A stretch of 64,000 bases of DNA from Dactylorhiza incarnata (taxonomy: Eukaryota; Streptophyta; Magnoliopsida; Asparagales; Orchidaceae): positions 2,790,001 to 2,854,000 of the forward strand of contig JAWHQI010000075.1 of assembly GCA_033032865.1 (NCBI GenBank), given 5' to 3'. The translations under genes were made by a program, and so were the position numbers. Positions 20,312 through 32,375 of this stretch are shown here, one piece after another. The notes below the pieces were generated by a model that did no database searches, had not been told where the DNA came from, and was given only the letters and a program-made list of their open reading frames with translations. The stretch's first letter is position 1. Each line of letters opens with the position of its first letter.

Positions 20312-21859
20312 CTCCCCCTTGAAGTGGGAAGTGGAAACTAGCCCAAGTAGCTCCCTTAGCCGTGTGAACGGCCCCTTTGCCAGCGCCTTTGTGAAGATGT
20401 CTGCGACATTATCCGCACTCCGCACATGCTCGACCGAAAGAGATCCCTCCAGCACCTTCTCCCGTATGAAGTGATGCTCGATCTCAATATGCTTCGTCCT
20501 CGCGTGACATACTGGATTGGTCACCAGTTTGAGAGCACTCTCGTTGTCACCGCGTAGCAGAGTCGGCTCCCGAACCTCCTTGTGGACGTCTCCAACCAAC
20601 CTCCTAAGCCAGATGGCTTCCTGAGCTGCCAAGGCCGAAGCCTTGTATTCCGCTTCCGTGGTAGAGACCGATACGGAATCCTGCTTCTTGCTGCACCATG
20701 ATATAGCCGTAGGACCCGCCATGAAGACGAATCCAGATGTCGACTTCCGATCATCCGAATCTCCCCCGTAATCAGCATCCATGTATCCATGCACCTCGAA
20801 GCCCGCATCCCTCCTGTATAGGAGACCCATGTCCGAGGTCGCCTTGACATACTTCAGAATGTTCTTGGCCGCTAGCAGATGAGGTACTCGTGGTTCCGCC
20901 ATAAACCGACTCACCCTGCCTACTGCATATGCAATATCCAGCCTTGTGATCGTCAGATAAATCAAGCTCCCAACCAGAGCTCGGAACACCAACGGATCTT
21001 GCATGATCCTTCCCTCATCCTTCCGAAGCTTCATAGCCTTCTCCAGAGGTGTGGAAGTGCACTTCCCTTCCTTCATGCCGAATCGCTCCACGATCCGCTC
21101 CGCATATCCGGCTTGGGTCACCAGCACTCCACCTTCCTTCCTCTGCACCTCAAGTCCAAGAAAATGGTGAAGCTCACCAAGATCCTTCATCTCGAACCTG
21201 ATAGATAGTTCAGCCCGAAGCTGTGCTACCTCCTCCTTCGAGTTCCCCGTCACGATCATATCGTCAACGTATAGCAGCACGATGACCTGAAGCTCCCCGC
21301 TCTTCTTGACGAACAAGCTCGAGTCTGAGTCTGAAGCAACAAATCCACAGAATAGGAGATATTCTGCGATCTTCCCGTACCACGCCCTCGACGCTTGCTT
21401 CAACCCATACAGGGCCTTCTTCAGCTTGCAGACATGCTCCGGAAGATCTTCAGACACAAAGCCTGGTGGCTGAACCATAAAGATGTCCTTGTCAATCTCG
21501 CCGTACAAGAAAGCGCTCTTGACGTCGAGCTGCCAAATCTCCCATCCACTGAACGCCGCCAAGGCAATGATGAACCGAACTGAAGTCATTTTTGCCACCG
21601 GACTGAATGTCTCATCATAGTCTTCACCGTATTGCTGCGAGAACCCCCGAGCTACAAGACGAGCTTTGTACCGCTCGATACTGCCGTCAGCTTTCTTCTT
21701 AAGCTTGTAGACCCACTTGCATGTCACAGGAGTGATGCCCTTGGGCTTGGGCACAAGAGACCAGGTCTCGTTCTTCTCAAGAGGTACCATCTCTTCTTGC
21801 ATCGCAACGTCCCACTCCTTCACGCCTTGGGCCTTCTCAAAGCAACGACTCCCTCTCAT
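20306..21859 (-). CDS. pol: Reverse transcriptase-RNase H of B
   Basis: The 517-codon frame continues the polyprotein of B in a shifted phase; its first ATG is incidental. Copia reverse transcriptase motifs are intact: CKWVYKLKKKADG, FSPVAKMTSVR, WQLDVKSAFL, YGLKQ and the catalytic YVDD at ~197-200. RNase H follows with DADYGGD (~361-367), STTEAEY, DNESALKL and ADNVADIFTK. The product would convert element RNA to DNA in cytoplasmic particles. The stop codon falls in the first bases of the 3' LTR. Apart from the frameshift it looks functional. Confidence 0.92.
   Translation of the reverse strand: MRGSRCFEKAQGVKEWDVAMQEEMVPLEKNETWSLVPKPKGITPVTCKWVYKLKKKADGSIERYKARLVARGFSQQYGEDYDETFSPVAKMTSVRFIIALAAFSGWEIWQLDVKSAFLYGEIDKDIFMVQPPGFVSEDLPEHVCKLKKALYGLKQASRAWYGKIAEYLLFCGFVASDSDSSLFVKKSGELQVIVLLYVDDMIVTGNSKEEVAQLRAELSIRFEMKDLGELHHFLGLEVQRKEGGVLVTQAGYAERIVERFGMKEGKCTSTPLEKAMKLRKDEGRIMQDPLVFRALVGSLIYLTITRLDIAYAVGRVSRFMAEPRVPHLLAAKNILKYVKATSDMGLLYRRDAGFEVHGYMDADYGGDSDDRKSTSGFVFMAGPTAISWCSKKQDSVSVSTTEAEYKASALAAQEAIWLRRLVGDVHKEVREPTLLRGDNESALKLVTNPVCHARTKHIEIEHHFIREKVLEGSLSVEHVRSADNVADIFTKALAKGPFTRLRELLGLVSTSHFKGEC
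20312..20324 (-). other. Polypurine tract of B
   Basis: Minus-strand TTCAAGGGGGAG abuts the 3' LTR, the expected plus-strand DNA primer. Confidence 0.8.
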
Positions 21860-24389
21860 CCAAGGGACCAGCGAAGAAACATGAGACGAAGCTCACTGCG
21901 TTTCCTCCTGTATAGCGATCAGGGGCGATGATCGCTCGCTTCGACCTCCTCAGCTCCTTCCCTTGAACTGCAATGTCATCCGCTGCTTCTTCCCTAGCTC
22001 CCCTTCCAGACGTGCTAGGAGCATCGCTCCCCCTGCTTCCTGAACCAGAAGCCCCCGTCTCGGAACTAGAAGGAGATGGACCACCTGGTGACACAGGTAG
22101 CTCCACCTGAAGATTCTCCACAGCTTTCTCTGGCATCTCCACCCTGCTCTCTGGTAACTCCACATCAGAAGACCCCTTGTAAGATGTCACCTCATCGAAC
22201 ACGACGTCGCGAGATACAACAAATCTCCGCGTCTCCGGGTCCATGCACTTCCACCCTTTCTTCCGCTCATCGTATCCCACGAAGACTAGCTTCCTTGCTT
22301 TCGCATCTAGCTTCGTCCGAAGAGCATCTGGAACATGCACATAGCAGGTGGAACCAAACACCCTAAGGTGTGCCACACTTGGCTTCTCCTTGAACATCAT
22401 TTCATGTGGAGTCAACATGTTGATGGGGCTCAGAGGCATCCTGTTGATGACGTAGGCAGCATAAGACATCCCCTCCGCCCAGAAGGACTTTGGGATACTC
22501 TTGGCATGCAGCCAACACTTGCAGGTCTCCGTCAGATGACGGATCTTCCGTTCTGCAACACCGTTCTGTTGTGGAGTATGAGCACAAGTGAGCTCTCTCC
22601 GGATGCCCGCCTTCCTGCAAAAAGTAGAGAACTCACTGGAGGTGAACTCCCCTCCGTTGTCAGTCCTCAGCTTCTTCACCCGCAGTCCCAGCCGACCTTC
22701 CACGAGCTCCTTGAACTCCACAAACTTGGCAAACGCCTCCGCCTTCTCCTTCAGGAAATATACCCAGACATATCTGGTGTAATCATCGATCAACACCAGC
22801 ATATACCTGCTGCCTCCGAGGCTTGGGGTAGCAGTTGGTCCCATCAAGTCACCGTGGATGCACTCCAACGGCACACTACTCCTTGTCTGCGACTTGTCAA
22901 ACGGTAGTCGATGAGACTTGCCGAACTGACATCCTGCGCAAACATGACCTTCTCCGTAGGAAGATAGACTTGGCAGGCCCTTGACCAGGCCTCTCACCGC
23001 CATTGCTTTCAGCTTATCCATTCCTACATGCCCCAACCTCTCATGCCATATAACGGCACCATCATTCGTCTTCATCTTGTCGACGTAGGAACTTGTCGAT
23101 AAAACGAACAAGTCCTTTGCCCGTCTCCCGATATGAACGACCTCGGCCTTCACGGCCTCTACATTACGTAGAAATTTCACTTCTGTTGGGCCGAACAGAA
23201 CGTGATACCCAGCGTCAACAACGTTGGTCACGGAGAAGAGGTTTTTCTTCATTCCGGGCACATGATAGACACTCTTCAAAGTAAGTGGCCCTCTATCACT
23301 GCCCAAAGAAACAACCCCCACCTTCTCTACTGGATGCACGGTATTATCGGCAGTAATGATTGCATTGTTACCTGTGTAGGGCTGTGCAGAAGAAAGCTTG
23401 GTCCCGTCTCCGGTGAGATGATGACCACACCCCGAGTCCACGATCCAATCCTCCAGATAGTTGATAGGAGCAGAAGCTCCAACAGAAGCCGAAAAGGCTC
23501 CTCCCCAACCTCCTTGAATGTGCCTGGCCTCAGCTTCCTCCTTCTCCGCAGCATGCCCTGCTTGAGTGACCACTCTGCAATCCTTCTTGAAGTGCCCAAC
23601 CTTCCCGCATTTGTAGCATTTGAGACCTTCCTTCTTCTTCTTCTCCTCAGCCTTAGGAGGATAGCCCCTCTCCTGCTGTCCAGAAGTTGAAGGCCCATAG
23701 CCTCCAGTGGTCTTCTTCTTCTTATCCCACTTCTTCTTCTTCCCTGAGAAGAGAACTTCGCCATCTCCCCCAGTCACCGACAACCCCGCCATCTGTCTTG
23801 CCAAGCTTTCTTGCGAAGAAAGCAAGTTCTCCAGCTCCAACAGAGACGGCTGATTTGCCCATCCCTGCACCGACGTCACAAAGGCCACATATTCCTTCCG
23901 CAAGCCGCGGATGATGTGCCTCTTCAGCTTCGCCTCAGAAATTGGCTCATCAGGATCCAGTGCTGAGATTTCAGCGCACAAATTCTTCATCTTCAGAAAG
24001 AAGTTTGAGATAGAAAGATCACCCTGAGCCGACCTTGCCAGCTCATTCTCCAAGAACTGCAGCCTTGCCACATTCTTCTTGTTAAACAGCCCATCCAGGG
24101 CTTTCCAGATTTCTGCAGCCGATCCACATCCCAAAATGTGATCAAAGAGATCATGTGAAATGGCACGCTTCAAAGTGAACTCGGCCTTGGCATTGGTCTT
24201 TCTCCAAGCTCTCACGGCCGGACCGTTATCACCAGCTTCTGTTGCCTTCACCTCTTCCGTCTCATCTCCTCCTACCACCTCCCAGAGGTCCTCACCCAGA
24301 AGATAGCTCTGCATACACGACTTCCACTTTTTGAAGTTAGTCGATGTAAGCATCTCAATACCAAGACCTCTTGCAAAAACACCTTCCAT
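21837..24389 (-). CDS. gag-pol: Gag-protease-integrase of B
   Basis: The 850-residue frame starts with ATG about 80 bp after the primer site. A copia gag (FKKWKSCMQSYLLGEDLWEV) leads to a CCHC knuckle at ~258-271 (CYKCGKVGHFKKDC). The protease has the catalytic motif WIVDSGCGHHLTG at ~315-327. Integrase has an HHCC finger (~449-487) and the catalytic triad Asp514, Asp577, Glu613. The frame then runs into the tether region and stops at 21837. The downstream half of pol is in another phase, so one single-base indel near 21840-21865 has broken the polyprotein. All catalytic residues upstream of that are present. Confidence 0.92.
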   Translation of the reverse strand: MEGVFARGLGIEMLTSTNFKKWKSCMQSYLLGEDLWEVVGGDETEEVKATEAGDNGPAVRAWRKTNAKAEFTLKRAISHDLFDHILGCGSAAEIWKALDGLFNKKNVARLQFLENELARSAQGDLSISNFFLKMKNLCAEISALDPDEPISEAKLKRHIIRGLRKEYVAFVTSVQGWANQPSLLELENLLSSQESLARQMAGLSVTGGDGEVLFSGKKKKWDKKKKTTGGYGPSTSGQQERGYPPKAEEKKKKEGLKCYKCGKVGHFKKDCRVVTQAGHAAEKEEAEARHIQGGWGGAFSASVGASAPINYLEDWIVDSGCGHHLTGDGTKLSSAQPYTGNNAIITADNTVHPVEKVGVVSLGSDRGPLTLKSVYHVPGMKKNLFSVTNVVDAGYHVLFGPTEVKFLRNVEAVKAEVVHIGRRAKDLFVLSTSSYVDKMKTNDGAVIWHERLGHVGMDKLKAMAVRGLVKGLPSLSSYGEGHVCAGCQFGKSHRLPFDKSQTRSSVPLECIHGDLMGPTATPSLGGSRYMLVLIDDYTRYVWVYFLKEKAEAFAKFVEFKELVEGRLGLRVKKLRTDNGGEFTSSEFSTFCRKAGIRRELTCAHTPQQNGVAERKIRHLTETCKCWLHAKSIPKSFWAEGMSYAAYVINRMPLSPINMLTPHEMMFKEKPSVAHLRVFGSTCYVHVPDALRTKLDAKARKLVFVGYDERKKGWKCMDPETRRFVVSRDVVFDEVTSYKGSSDVELPESRVEMPEKAVENLQVELPVSPGGPSPSSSETGASGSGSRGSDAPSTSGRGAREEAADDIAVQGKELRRSKRAIIAPDRYTGGNAVSFVSCFFAGPLDERESLL

Positions 24390-24466
24390 TGCTCTTCCTC
24401 TGGTTCCTTCTTCACAAAGGCGATGGCTACTCTAAGTTATTCACTGCTCTTTCAACTCCAACCTAC

Positions 24467-24477
24467 CTCTGATACCA
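24467..24477 (-). other. Primer-binding site of B (initiator Met-tRNA)
   Basis: Minus-strand TGGTATCAGAG directly after the 5' LTR is the usual plant copia primer site. Confidence 0.9.
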
Positions 24478-25678
24478 TGTGAAATTTTCCGGACCTTGTG
24501 AGAGCAAGCAGGAATAACAACTAGAGATGCAAGCCAAACAACCAGAGACAATCTTAGGCGAACAAAACGATCTTTATTGATAGCAACACTTCAATTACAG
24601 GGCAAGACATGCTCGACGAGACATGATTTTGTCAGCACAAAACTTCAAAGAGAAAGAACAGAAACTGAAGATAACTGAGACCGCACGGTCTCTTGCCGAA
24701 CTCAGCAGCTCGCCAGACCGCTGCTGCCAGACCGCAACTGCTCCCGATCTCGACACTCCACCAAACCGCTGCACCAGACCGCTCCTTTGCCGATCTCCTG
24801 ATTCCCGAACTCCAGCACCACAACTCCAAGCCGCAAACCGCCCGAACACTTTCAGAGGAAGAGGTGATCGCTGCTGCCTGCACTATCCGCAGAAGCTGCA
24901 CAAAGAAGAATTCAATCAGAGACCGCTCGGTTAGAAACACAGACCGCAGGAACTAGGCAAACTCGGCTTACACTTGGTGTGTTCTGTTTGTTGCAACAGT
25001 GGCTCCCTATTTATAGGCGTGAGACCTGATCCAGTCACCACCCTATGAGGTAGAGTCACCACCCATCAGATCGCGCGACCTTACCGGTCAACCCGCGCGA
25101 TCACTGCAACCCTCCTGCTTCATTTTGGTGAGCGCCGACTTCACTCCAGACCGCGGGAGATCGCTACTCCCTTGGTCTGAACACGACTCCACACGGAGAT
25201 CGTCAGACCGCCTAGAAGTCACCCACCACCTGTGTTCGCCTGAGACCGCAAACACAGCCAGCTCGCCCTCCTGGTCTCCTCCTGAGACCGCGAACTGAGA
25301 CCGCGCGACTAAAAATGACTTAGTCCGCGAACTCCTTCAGAACCCTCTGGAAAGCCACCAGACCGGATTCAAGAGCCAACCCGTGCGGTCACGCCAGACC
25401 GGCACGTCCTTGAAGAGAACAACTTGTCACGGGTCAGAGACAGACCTCGCGACCCTGAGGATGATCACCCGTCATGCGGTCACAGACAGACCGCACGACC
25501 TCCACCTCCTGCAGCCCTTGGACCAGACCAGCGGTCAACCCTGGAAGCCGCAGCTGACCAATAGAACAGATCGCCATTGTCAGACCGCCAGACCGTGCGG
25601 TCACGCCAGACCGCCCGGTCTCTTCCCAGACCGCCCAGGTCCAAAAGCCTCCAAACTTCCACTTCAACAATTTCAACA
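24478..25678 (-). repeat. 5' LTR of B
   Basis: Same length as the left LTR and near-identical. Confidence 0.93.
25008..25017 (-). promoter_or_regulatory. TATA box of 5' LTR of B
   Basis: Minus-strand CCTATAAATA. This copy would drive the genomic RNA of B. Confidence 0.65.
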
Positions 25679-25683
25679 ATATC

Positions 25684-26340
25684 AACGCTGGCGTTAAGGC
25701 TAACGCGACGCGTTGGGCAAATCATTCCTAATGTTCCTCCTGAAATCATGACTGCTTTCTCCTTGCCAAATTAGTCGACCGGATAGCACCCAGCGTTAAG
25801 CCTAACGCCTGGCGTTGAGTTTCATCTGTAATTAGCTGGCACCCCAATTCGTCGAGCAGATAATTTCGTCGAACTCAATTCTTCGAAATGGCTTCATCTT
25901 TCGTCGAACGACATTTCGTCGAACGGAGTTCGTCGAACGGGCTTCATCATTCGTCGACCGGAAATTCGTCGAACGCAAGATCGTCGAACGCAATTTCTAT
26001 TTCGTCGAACCCAGCTTCCGTTCTCAGCGGCTTGATTTCGTCGATCGCAGCAACTAGTTCGTCGAACGAAAATTTTGTCGAGCACATTTCATCGAACGTC
26101 GTGGTATGCATTTCGTCGAACGCCGATTTCGTCTAGCGCTAACGCCCAGCGTTAAGCTTAACGCCTGGCGTTGAGTAACTTTCAATCCTCAGCTTGTGGT
26201 TAGTGCTAGACCATTGTTGCAGCTACCTGGTGTCAAAACTGTCCATACCTACATGCTAAAAACACAATGGTAACAAAATCAAATACAAGTAGGATTTGTT
26301 ATTCTCAAATCAAAGGGATGCAGAAAACCATGTTCCAACA
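25684..26340 (-). repeat. 3' LTR of C, right segment
   Basis: Continuation of the LTR after element B and the duplicated ATATC (25679-25683). It contains the TTCGTCGAACG-type array at 25850-26140 and two AACGCC-type dyads, and ends CCAACA. Confidence 0.85.
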
Positions 26341-26355
26341 ATCTCCCCCTTTTGA
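26341..26355 (-). other. Polypurine tract of C
   Basis: Minus-strand TCAAAAGGGGGAGAT adjoins the inner end of the 3' LTR of C. Confidence 0.8.
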
Positions 26356-29300
26356 TAATAACAAATCCAATTAGAGATAAATCAAATTCATAGATAAAGC
26401 ATTTGTGTTTTAGAAAGGATATATGACACAAGCAATTTATAAGATAATGACAAGAATTATAGTTTCATTGAACATTGTGCTCCCCCTACTAAGATGCTCC
26501 CCCTTAGTGTATACTCCCATAAACTAGATACATGCTCCCCCTTAATCTAGTGAATCCTACTCCATTAATCAATATGATTTAGCATTTTATTCTCCTCCTT
26601 TGTTATTAGCAAAAGAGGGTGGAGTGAAACAAAACTAGAATAACGAAGACAAAAGTTGGGACATAACTAAGAGAGGATTAAGAGTTTTGTGTAAACATAA
26701 AGTAAGTCATGATCGAGCTAAGGGAGAGAGTAGCACAACGAAAAATATATGATAAGCGTGAAAGAACATCAATCAAAGATTATACCAAAGGAATGTGATC
26801 ACTTGCTTTATAAGAGTTTTAAGCATAAAAAGGTAATGATTTCCAAGTAACCAATCTACCCAGACAATATATCTACACCCTAGCCCCGTACTAAGTGACG
26901 GATGGGCATGAGGAGCTGCAAACATGCCGTAGGTTGGGGTGTTAGTCCCATATGCAAACACTAGACTACAGTCCACCCTAGCACTCTTTCCCCCCAGTGC
27001 CTCGCAAGGCCCCACTGGAACCCTCCCCGGTTAAGGACAAGACATGACTTAGAGGTCAGGTAATCTAATGTCTACAACCCTACGCCCCCGCTATGGTGAG
27101 ATATGAAGTCATGGATAATAATTATTGGAAACATTTAAGCGTTTTAAATCTAATGAGAGGTACATAGCCTATGGAATTATATTTTTATTTGAATTTATTA
27201 AGCACACAACTCACAGCTATTTTGAAGTCCATTAATAAATCATAGTTATTTAAGACTTGATATAAGCATGAGAGCACATGATATACGGATACATGATTAG
27301 ATAGAGAAATGCGGAAAAACAAAAACAAAACAAATAAGAGTAGTATTTTTGGTATAGTTTGACCATTCCAACAATATGTCTAGACTCTTCACATTTGAGC
27401 ATTTTAACTTTGAAAATTTTCATAACTAATAGGCAAATATGATTTAACATATTCAAAAAGATAATAACTACAATGTAACCAATTCGTATTTCAAGTAAGG
27501 AAAATATTGTAGAAATCATGCATTGCAATCTATTGCTTTTACTTGAGTTTTTAGACAATTATGTAATGTTTGCATTAGGATCCAATTCTCATGAGTGGAA
27601 GCTTTATGAAAATTAATGATGTGTGCATTAGGTGTTTTGATAAAAGTATACAGGTGCAATAATCAGAACACATGACATATGTAGTGAAATAGTAACAACA
27701 ACAATAAGATTGTAATCATATAATTACTTTCACACATCACATCTAGAATAAAATTTCAAAGCACACAACATACGTACAACTACCAAGGTGCTTCGCTCAC
27801 ATAATGCTCATTAAGACTTATCAGAGAGCGAAGTAGTGCTTGGGGGATCACATAAGCAATTTTATTGATTTTTATTTTTAGTGATCCAGTGTACAAATAA
27901 AAGTGATAGAAAGAAATATGTTTGCACAAGACACTTTACAATTCTTTCCAAGGTGCCCAACCTCACAATGCTCATTAAGACTTATCAGGAGGGTGAGTAG
28001 TGCTTGGTGGAGTTATCTTTGGCGTTTTATTTCAGATTTTTTATTTTGGGCCAAAGGTCTCCAAATTCACTTGTTGTTGCAAACATCTATATTATTAAAA
28101 TAACACTTCTATATTGTGTATGAAATTTATTTTTAAAAGATGGTGTAGGTAATTTAGACGTACAACTTAATATGTTAAAACTATTACACTACACAATCAT
28201 GCAAGACTAGGATTATGAGCACATGTAGATTACCAAAATAGTGAGTGTGTAATTCATTGATTAACATAAAGCATTACTCATACTTAGAGGCATGCTAGAC
28301 AATCATACACAATTATCTATAGATTATTTCATTGCACATAATCAGATTAAGGTCAAGCCGTGACAAAAACAATGTTTAGAAAATTTGAAATTAAAATTGG
28401 ACATTGAAGAGAATCTTAATGTGTATGCCTAATCAATTTTGACCATTTGAAACAAAATGACTAAGATATATGCTCTTGTGAAGACATATAGTCAAACCAT
28501 AATTTTGTAAATACTTAAAACAATAAAAAATGATAAAAGCATATTTTTGATCATTTTGAATTATTTAATTTTTTTTTTGTATTTTGAAATGAAACAACCA
28601 AATTTATAACACAATAATTTCAAATATTTAGAAAATAAACAGAGAAAATCCATTAGAAAAATATTAGAAATATTTTGGAAAAATCAGAAATTCAATTTGG
28701 CCAAAGTATCTAACGCCTGGCGTTAAGTACTTAACGCCAAAACAGTACTCGATTTTTGAGAATTTTTGAAAATTTTTCTTTTGGCATAGATAGTATATAT
28801 ATAGACCTTCTTATGGAAGAAATTTCAGAGACGTTGAAAATGGTTAGAAGGCTATTCAAGCATGTTTTTATTTAAAAAAATGGTTTTTATATTTTTATGT
28901 GGTTTTCATATATTTGTGTTTTACAAGATTATTAGAGCTCAAAAATGATAAAATATGCAAAACACAAAATAAGCATGTTCGATCATAAACAAGAATGCAT
29001 GAATAATATAATCATAGAGAGTATATGCAATATATATGATATAGGTATGTCCTAGATGATAATTCCCTAGCTATATGTCTACACGCAAGCCCCGCTATGG
29101 TGGGACACATAATGTGGGAGAACGATCATGGACATCCTAAGCATTTTGTTCTTATTATATTTGATCTTATTATGGAATCAATTTATAAACTATGGCTTTT
29201 ATGCGTGATTAATTTCTTATTATATTTGATATTAAAGCAACATAGTTTATTATGAGTTTTAACTTTCAATTGTTCTTCTTTAAGATTGATTCATTATGAT

Positions 29301-30781
29301 AATAATAAGATATCTAGCATGGATGATAATATTTATTAGTTGATAATTCTAGTATGATGAGTTCATATTATGCCATAAGAATATTGCATATCTTTTATAT
29401 TGATAGAGATTCAATTTGAAGGCCTAGAATTAAGTGATGCTATGATTTAATGTTATTGATGTCAAGGTGAATCTACGGTCTAGATATAGTAAGATACATG
29501 CAATCACAATACATAATTTATTCATATAATTATCATGATCACCAATTTTGTGAAAAATAATTTTAATTTAAAGTTTGAACTTTTATAATTTGATCTTGGA
29601 CTTCCAAAGGTCTACCTTGTGAGAGGTTCGCCCGGTACTAGGTGATGTGATGGGATGATAGCCCAAATCACCCTTTCGCAAGATACATGTAAATAGAAAA
29701 GTTGAGTTCAAAATAATAATTTTTTGATGCTTGTTTTTGTTTTATATTTTTGTATTTGATTTTTGCATATAGAAATCAAACAAATTACCAAAGAAAAATA
29801 TTTTTTTTGTTATTTGGTTTTTGTAATTTTGTATTTTAATATTTCAAAAAATAATTATAGACAGAAATCTAAAAATGAGTAGTACATATAAAATAATATA
29901 TTTTTAGTGATTTTTCATAATTTTAAAATTACAGAAAATCGGACACTTGAGCTAGCGCCGGCGTTAAGTCCTAGCGCCTGCGTTAGCTCACAGAGAGTGC
30001 TTATTTTAATCATATAGCCTAAATTTTCTTCGATTTTGCTTCCGATTTTTCTTAATTATGTTTGTGCAACGTAAGGCCTGTCTAATGAAGTGAAGAGATA
30101 GGAAGAAATCGCACAAAGTTGCGGAAGTTAAAATTTTATTACATGGGTTTCACATTCATTAAAGTTCCATATTCATTAAACCTTAATTCTTGAGTTTTGC
30201 ACAACCATTTAAGCTTAATTATTATTGATTGTGCAAACAAAGTAGATATGATTAATGTTATGCCAAAGTTTGATAGTGTTTCAACTTACAGACCTAGAAT
30301 GAAGTGAAGATTCTATTTGATTTGATCTTGTTGATATCAAGATGATTCTAGGGTCTAAACTTGACATAAATCACAATACGTACATAATACACCAACCATG
30401 ATATGTAATCATATAATTAAAAATATTGATAATTGAGTTTTCTTTTAGATCATGTTATTTCTCTAGTTTGGTTGATGTGGGCTATAGAGCTTAATGGCCT
30501 AATCTTGATTAACATATCTTATGGGAAATTTATAGTTCAATTTCATGTGAATACTATATGATATAAATATAGGTAATGAATATAAGAATAATAGATAGGC
30601 CATCAAAATAAAATATGATTTTGAATTTTGATTAATTTGATTTATAAACTCATTAAGTTTTAAGAGATAAGATCATATTTTCTGTAATATGTAAGATGGC
30701 CATAACATGATAGCTTAATAACAAAAAAATAGAAAGACATTAAGGCATATCATGAAGTAGAAAAATTTGTATATTTAATTT
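26356..30781. other. Large AT-rich non-coding interior of C
   Basis: This occupies the place of pol, and I see no protein family in it. It is built from repeated modules. TCTACA..C.AGCCCCGCTATGGTG-like pieces lie near 26868, 27070 and 29070. A CTCATTAAGACTTATCAG segment lies at 27810 and 27975. A segment of about 100 bp beginning CCTAGAAT.AAGTGA occurs at 29424 and 30291. AACGCC-type dyads lie at 28711 and 29955, and a folded block at 29595-29685 recurs in element E. Confidence 0.6.
29595..29686 (-). ncRNA. Conserved folded block, copy in C
   Basis: This aligns over its whole length with two blocks in element E (41108-41199 and 42701-42798). Stems are kept with changed bases: AAAGG pairs with CCTTT, and GGTGAT with ATCACC, around TGGG/CCCA. 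Function unknown; it may be an RNA structure in the element transcript. Confidence 0.4.
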
Positions 30782-32326
30782 TTAAAAATTTTCTACTTCA
30801 TGCATTTGGTGATACCTAATGAATGAGAGATTTAGGTATCCAAAGGGGACCAAGTGTGGTGGTTCCTTTGGGTACCCAAATATAACGTGTTTGCTTTTGG
30901 GGAGAGATATGGTCGAATGTGCCCTTTTGGGTGGAATTAGTGTTTCATCTTTAACTTTGGGCCTCCATTCAAACCTTGGTTTAATGTTATTTCTATTTGT
31001 CAAATTTCCATGATGATTTTGCAATACATTATTTTTAGTTTTCAAATTTCCATAATAATTTACTTGAATATTTGGATCAAAAAGGTTTTTGAATTTATAA
31101 TTTGAAGGAAATTTGTTTGCATTTAATTTTAGGCTGGGAGAAACATGATATTGTAAATTATGGTGATTTTGGTTTTGATTTACAAATCCTTTATGTTCCT
31201 TACTCCCATTTTTAAACTTAGGTAAGATGTTCATATTCATATTCAACTTGTTTTTAGATATAGTTTGATATTGTGAATTTGTATTTACCATTTTCTTAAG
31301 CAAGTTGATTTTTGATTTTAATTCATCATTCTTCAATTTCAAATTATGTCTAGCTTTATTATAAGCGATTGTGCTATTTTTAAGAGTGGAAACAATTGAA
31401 TCAATATGATTTTGATAGTTATTTCTATATTCATCAAATGTTTCATCCATCTCTTTAATTTCAGTTTTATAGTCCTTACACTTAGCACAATCATTTTTCA
31501 AGGATGAATTTTCTAGACATAATCTTTCATTTTGTTCTTTTCTAAAAAGAAATTCCTTTTCAAGTTCCTTGTGTTTTTCTTTTAATTCATTATATTCTAC
31601 ACAAGGTGTAGTGTTATCAACTAAGGAACCATGGATAGAACTAGATAAATTTGAATTTGATTGTTCATTAATTTTTGCCTTTAAATTTTTATTTTCTAAG
31701 CACAAATGTTTATTGGCATCTTTTAATTTCATAATTTTGCGCTATGTAGTTTGAAGCAATTGTAATGAAGAGATAGAAGTACAAAAAATGAGATTTGATT
31801 TCCTTACGTTGCTTTCGGGAGAGGCACGATTTGAACACATAGTTTCTTTGACATCTTTATGGCACTCTTCTTCCGAAGATAGTATTTCTTCTTCTCTTTC
31901 ATTTGATGTGCACTTCATGGATCCGTTATTAGAGGAGCTTTCTTGAAAATTTGTGCAAGCTTGTATGTTCTCCAATTCTTGTGTTTGTTCCATACCTGTA
32001 AGAGGAAAATCATACATTTCTTCAAGAAATTTCCATACTTTGTATGCACTAGAAAAATAATATATTAATTTGAAGATATCTTGAGATAAAACACAAAAAA
32101 TATAATTCATAGCTTTTGCATTTAGGTGACACTCTTGTTTATTTGATTCGTCCGCTGGTCTTGTTATTGCTATATCCCATGCGTTGATATCTAATGTTTT
32201 AATAAACCTCTCCATTAACAATTTCCCCCCTTTATAATTTCTTCCTTCGAATAAAGGTGGTGCAATAGTTTTTTCTTCTTCATAAAAATTTTCCCCATTA
32301 ATAGAAGCGAGATCATGAGATGCCAT
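30782..32326 (-). pseudogene. gag: Gag of element C, one internal stop
   Basis: One frame from ATG 32326 to 30782, broken only by a TAG at 31742-31744. The first ~190 residues are a copia gag of the UBN2 type (PPLFEGRNYKGGKLLMERF, LNAKAMNYIFCVLSQDIFKL, SSAYKVWKFLEEMYD). The rest is a long, Asn/Lys-rich coiled coil (ELKEKHKELEKEFLFRKEQN) as in SIRE-type gags, ending in a basic, Pro-containing tail. A CCHC knuckle is not evident and no protease follows. It could package RNA if the stop is read through or recent. Copia gag is likely; the SIRE assignment is inferred. Confidence 0.75.
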
Positions 32327-32362
32327 TATTCCCGGTTGTTAAGCCGATTTGGAATAACCTCC

Positions 32363-32373
32363 CTCTGATACCA
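32363..32373 (-). other. Primer-binding site of C (initiator Met-tRNA)
   Basis: Minus-strand TGGTATCAGAG, two bases inside the 5' LTR. Confidence 0.88.
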
Positions 32374-32375
32374 CA

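Larger units (their letters stand above)
19111..25678 (-). mobile_element. Element B: nearly intact Ty1/copia retrotransposon
   Basis: LTRs of 1201 bp (19111-20311 and 24478-25678), TSD ATATC on both sides, a Met-tRNA primer site touching the right LTR, and a polypurine tract at the left LTR. One long gag-protease-integrase frame and one reverse transcriptase-RNase H frame overlap in different phases. Integrase before reverse transcriptase defines copia. About five differences between the LTRs by eye point to a very recent insertion. The proteins closely match those of element D, so B and D belong to one family. Confidence 0.93.

Noticed and set aside
31569..31754. Plus-strand short frames across the gag of C
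   Set aside because: They are shadows of the minus-strand gag, which has clear family motifs.
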